Shown in pieces: positions 33,283 through 35,393 of a stretch of DNA of 35,393 nucleotides; position 1 is the first letter of the stretch, and each line of letters begins with the position of its first letter. Below the pieces are notes generated by a model, which made no database searches, was not told the DNA's origin, and saw only the letters and a program-made list of their open reading frames with translations. Origin of the DNA: Clostridia bacterium (GTDB taxonomy: Bacteria; Bacillota; Clostridia; Christensenellales; UBA3700); assembly GCA_029061605.1 (NCBI GenBank), contig JAIDRT010000061.1, positions 1 to 35,393 of the forward strand. The letters are read 5' to 3'. Made by a program: the position numbers and the translations under genes.

Positions 33283-33936
33283 CTATCTTTGCTCTGCAAA
33301 ATTTTCTCTTACGTATTTGATTACGTCATAAGGAGTTTTTGCGCGATATATCACATTTTTGTTGTGTATATTCTCGTAATCGCCAAATCCCCACAGGCAC
33401 AATATGCAGTCCATACCCAACTCTTCTGCGCCCTCTACGTCGTATATAGTATCTCCGACCATAACGCAGTCTTTTGCCGCCACGCCCAACTTATCAAGCG
33501 CATATTGTAAGACTTCCGCCTTGGTCTCTCGCTCGTTGTATACAAGCCCGGACACAAAATCTATGTCGTCCTTTACGCCAAAGTATTCAAGCAAATGCAA
33601 CGCCTCTTCGTGCTTCTTGCAGGTCGCAACGCCTGTGCTAACTCCCCGCATATTATGGCACTGCGACAGCATATCCGCCACACCGTCGTAAAGTTTGCTC
33701 ATATATATTGCCTTTTCTCCGACGTACAGTTGACGGAAATACTGCACGGCTTCGTACGCTACGTCCTTGCCAATATATTTGACAAAAGTCTCTGACAGCG
33801 GCGGTCCAATGAATTTTGAGTAGTTGCTCTCGTCCATATCCACGCCGTACTTGTCAAAGGTCTTTTTGAGTATACGCGCGCAACCTTCATAGGTGTTGCT
33901 TATTGTTCCGTCAAAATCAAAAAATACGTATTTCAT
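33283..33936 (-). CDS. HAD-superfamily hydrolase, phosphoglycolate-phosphatase-like
   Basis: 217 residues. Motif I is DFDGT (7-11; nucleophile D7, acid/base D9). An alpha-helical cap follows (about 15-85, with IGPPLSETF), then VATCKKHEEAL with the phosphate-binding lysine region, and GDTIYDVEGAEELGM as the metal-binding motif. It fits HAD subfamily IA enzymes such as phosphoglycolate phosphatases or 5'-nucleotidases; the substrate is not predictable. AAAGAG touches the ATG, too close for a normal Shine-Dalgarno site. It lies 280 bases after valS, separated from it by repeats, and 32 bases before the two membrane-protein genes. Confidence 0.88.
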   Translation of the reverse strand: MKYVFFDFDGTISNTYEGCARILKKTFDKYGVDMDESNYSKFIGPPLSETFVKYIGKDVAYEAVQYFRQLYVGEKAIYMSKLYDGVADMLSQCHNMRGVSTGVATCKKHEEALHLLEYFGVKDDIDFVSGLVYNERETKAEVLQYALDKLGVAAKDCVMVGDTIYDVEGAEELGMDCILCLWGFGDYENIHNKNVIYRAKTPYDVIKYVRENFAEQR

Positions 33937-33983
33937 CTCTTTTATATTGTTTATATATGCTTATTATATGCAATTTGTTTAGT

Positions 33984-34166
33984 TCCCAGCGCTTACGTCA
34001 AAGTCAAAATGACATTTTATACTTTGTCACCTCGAGCGCAGTCGAGAGGTCTCTATCCGTTTATTATATACCGTATAGATTTCTCCATTACGCTTTGCTC
34101 CAGTCGAAATGACGTCGTTGGGTTTGAGATTTCTCCATTTCGCTTCTCTTCAGTCAAAATGACGTC
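33984..34166. repeat. Cluster of four dispersed repeat copies
   Basis: A partial copy lies at about 33984-34016 (CAGCGCTTACGTC, then GTCAAAATGACATT). An inverted ACCTC/GAGGT copy lies at 34026-34058. Two plus-oriented ATTTC copies follow, at 34074-34114 (GAAAT end) and 34122-34166 (AAAAT end). This cluster fills most of the gap between valS and the HAD gene, and I see no clear terminator for valS. Confidence 0.8.
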
Positions 34167-34216
34167 TTCAAATGTCTTTATTTATTCTGTCACTTGAGCA
34201 ACGCCAAGAAATCCAA

Positions 34217-35393
34217 TCAACTGTTTTTGAGATTTTCTATCTCAAGTTGAAGTTTGCGAGCCTTTTCTTGATTGCTTATCAGTTTCTCTTTCTCTTTGTC
34301 AATGAGCGCTTTTGGCGCCTTTGCTACAAAGCCTTGATTAGACAGCATCTTTTGGCTTCTCTCAACTTCTTTTTGGGTATAAGCAAGTTCTCCGCTCAAT
34401 CTCTCAATTTCTTTTTGAGCGTCTACCAAATCTCCGAGCGGTACGGCAATCTCGCCAAAGTCTCCAAACAACGAAACTATCTTCTCTTCGATCGCGCTCT
34501 TGTCTTGCAAGAATTCTGCGTGTTCTACGCCTGCAAGTTTATAAATATAACTTACGTCCTTGGGATTGATCGCGCTTGCAATAAAGTAAGCCTTGATCTT
34601 CTTGGAGGGGGCAACCCCCTTTTCCGCCTTCATATTGCGGATAGCCTTGACGGCTTCCATTGCCTTGGCAAATTCTCCGCTCTCTTTGGTATAGTTGTAC
34701 TTCTTGTTTACGGCAGGCCAATTGGATATTACTATGCTCTTCTTGGTAGTCGGCAAGTTCTTGTATATCTCCTCCGTAATAAACGGAACGAAAGGATGCA
34801 TAAGTTTTAATATATTCTCAAGTACGTATACGAGTACCGAAAGCGTGTTGACTTTCTTGTCTTGATTGTCTCCGTACAAAGATACCTTTGCCAATTCTAT
34901 GTACCAGTCGCAGAATTCCGTCCATACAAAGTCGTATAACTTCGCCGCGGCGTTGCCCAATTCGTATTTCTCAAGATTGGCGGTGATATCTTTGATCGCC
35001 TTGTTGAGGCGCGATAGTATCCACTTGTCGGCGTTGGTCAATCTGAACGTACCCATTTCTTTAACGCGTACGCCCTTGAGATTGAGAAGCGTAAAGCGCG
35101 ACGCATTCCACAACTTGTTCATAAAGTTGCGTGAGAACTCCGTCTTTTGGTCGGTGTATCTCGTATCGTTGCCTGGCGCTAAGCCCTGAACTAGCGAAAA
35201 TCTAAGACTGTCTGCGCCGTAGTTGTCTATGATTTCAAGCGGATCAATACCGTTGCCGAGCGACTTGCTCATCTTCCTACCTTGGCTGTCGCGGACAATA
35301 CCGTGAATAAGCACTTCGGGGAAAGGAATATCTCCCATATGTTCCAAGCCGGAGAATATCATTCTCGCAACCCAGAAGAATATAATATCGTAT
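34217..35393 (-). CDS. valS: Valine-tRNA ligase (partial; C-terminal part, N-terminus off right edge)
   Basis: About 391 codons are present and the frame is open to the right edge. The enzyme charges tRNA-Val in the cytoplasm. The first visible residues (DIIFFWVARMIFSG) match the segment before the KMSKS loop of valyl enzymes. GRKMSKSLGNGIDP is the class I signature. The tRNA anticodon-binding helical domain follows (RLTNADKWILSRLN, FVWTEFCDWYIELAK, HPFVPFITEEIY). The carboxy end is the coiled-coil arm typical of valyl enzymes (about the last 70 residues, with ERLSGELAYTQKEVERSQKML and QEKARKLQLEIENL). It stops normally, just before the repeat cluster at 33984-34166. Confidence 0.96.
   Translation of the reverse strand, partial: YDIIFFWVARMIFSGLEHMGDIPFPEVLIHGIVRDSQGRKMSKSLGNGIDPLEIIDNYGADSLRFSLVQGLAPGNDTRYTDQKTEFSRNFMNKLWNASRFTLLNLKGVRVKEMGTFRLTNADKWILSRLNKAIKDITANLEKYELGNAAAKLYDFVWTEFCDWYIELAKVSLYGDNQDKKVNTLSVLVYVLENILKLMHPFVPFITEEIYKNLPTTKKSIVISNWPAVNKKYNYTKESGEFAKAMEAVKAIRNMKAEKGVAPSKKIKAYFIASAINPKDVSYIYKLAGVEHAEFLQDKSAIEEKIVSLFGDFGEIAVPLGDLVDAQKEIERLSGELAYTQKEVERSQKMLSNQGFVAKAPKALIDKEKEKLISNQEKARKLQLEIENLKNS

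Noticed and set aside
1441..34166. CRISPR array
   Set aside because: The repeats are scattered over 33 kb, differ in sequence, occur in two orientations and have no regular spacers; no cas gene is present.
1..35393. tRNA or rRNA genes
   Set aside because: I found no cloverleaf with a GGTTCGAATCC-type T-arm and no rRNA-like sequence in the gene-free regions.

Overview
The window looks like a chromosomal segment of a low-to-moderate G+C, Gram-positive-type (Clostridia-like) bacterium, probably an uncultured gut lineage. The reasons are Shine-Dalgarno sites of the AAGGAGG type, sigma-A-like promoters, the nfeD-floA gene order known from Bacillota, a heterodimeric ABC exporter of the BmrC/BmrD type, and very large MBG-repeat surface proteins. 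The organism assignment is inference; no rRNA or tRNA gene was seen. Most genes lie on the minus strand. The plus-strand genes are citrate synthase, an MscS channel, a Na/Pi symporter and one small gene.

Layout. 1-1402: amino-terminal part of a membrane-anchored surface protein that runs off the left edge. 1403-2225: a long gene-free stretch packed with hairpins and dispersed repeats, including a 25-bp perfect inverted repeat. 2226-3452: M28 peptidase with membrane helices inside its catalytic domain. 3745-5118: citrate synthase with its own promoter and terminator. 5201-7465: nfeD, floA and a third membrane-anchored gene, an envelope microdomain operon. 7823-18222: a two-gene operon encoding a 2817-residue surface protein built of MBG/Ig-like repeats and, coupled to it by a TAATG overlap, a membrane protein with a duplicated domain of about 150 residues. 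18784-23660: heterodimeric ABC exporter and, upstream, a HAD phosphatase. 23857-24771: MscS channel. 25051-28184: polA-coaE. 28542-30383: Na/Pi symporter with a PhoU-like tail. 30467-31254: small XRE regulator and a small DUF6809-like protein among repeats. 31473-33936: two overlapping multi-pass membrane genes and a HAD phosphatase. 34217-35393: carboxy-terminal part of valS.

Informational and metabolic genes (polA, coaE, valS, gltA) alternate with envelope genes (surface proteins, NfeD/FloA, ABC exporter, MscS, Na/Pi transporter, unknown membrane proteins). Translational coupling (TAATG or ATGA overlaps) occurs at five gene junctions.

The two most interesting items are the giant-repeat-protein operon at 7823-18222 and a family of short dispersed repeats in nearly every gene-free region. 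Different copies of the repeats keep the same terminal 5-bp stem with paired (compensatory) base changes, which suggests a selected structure.
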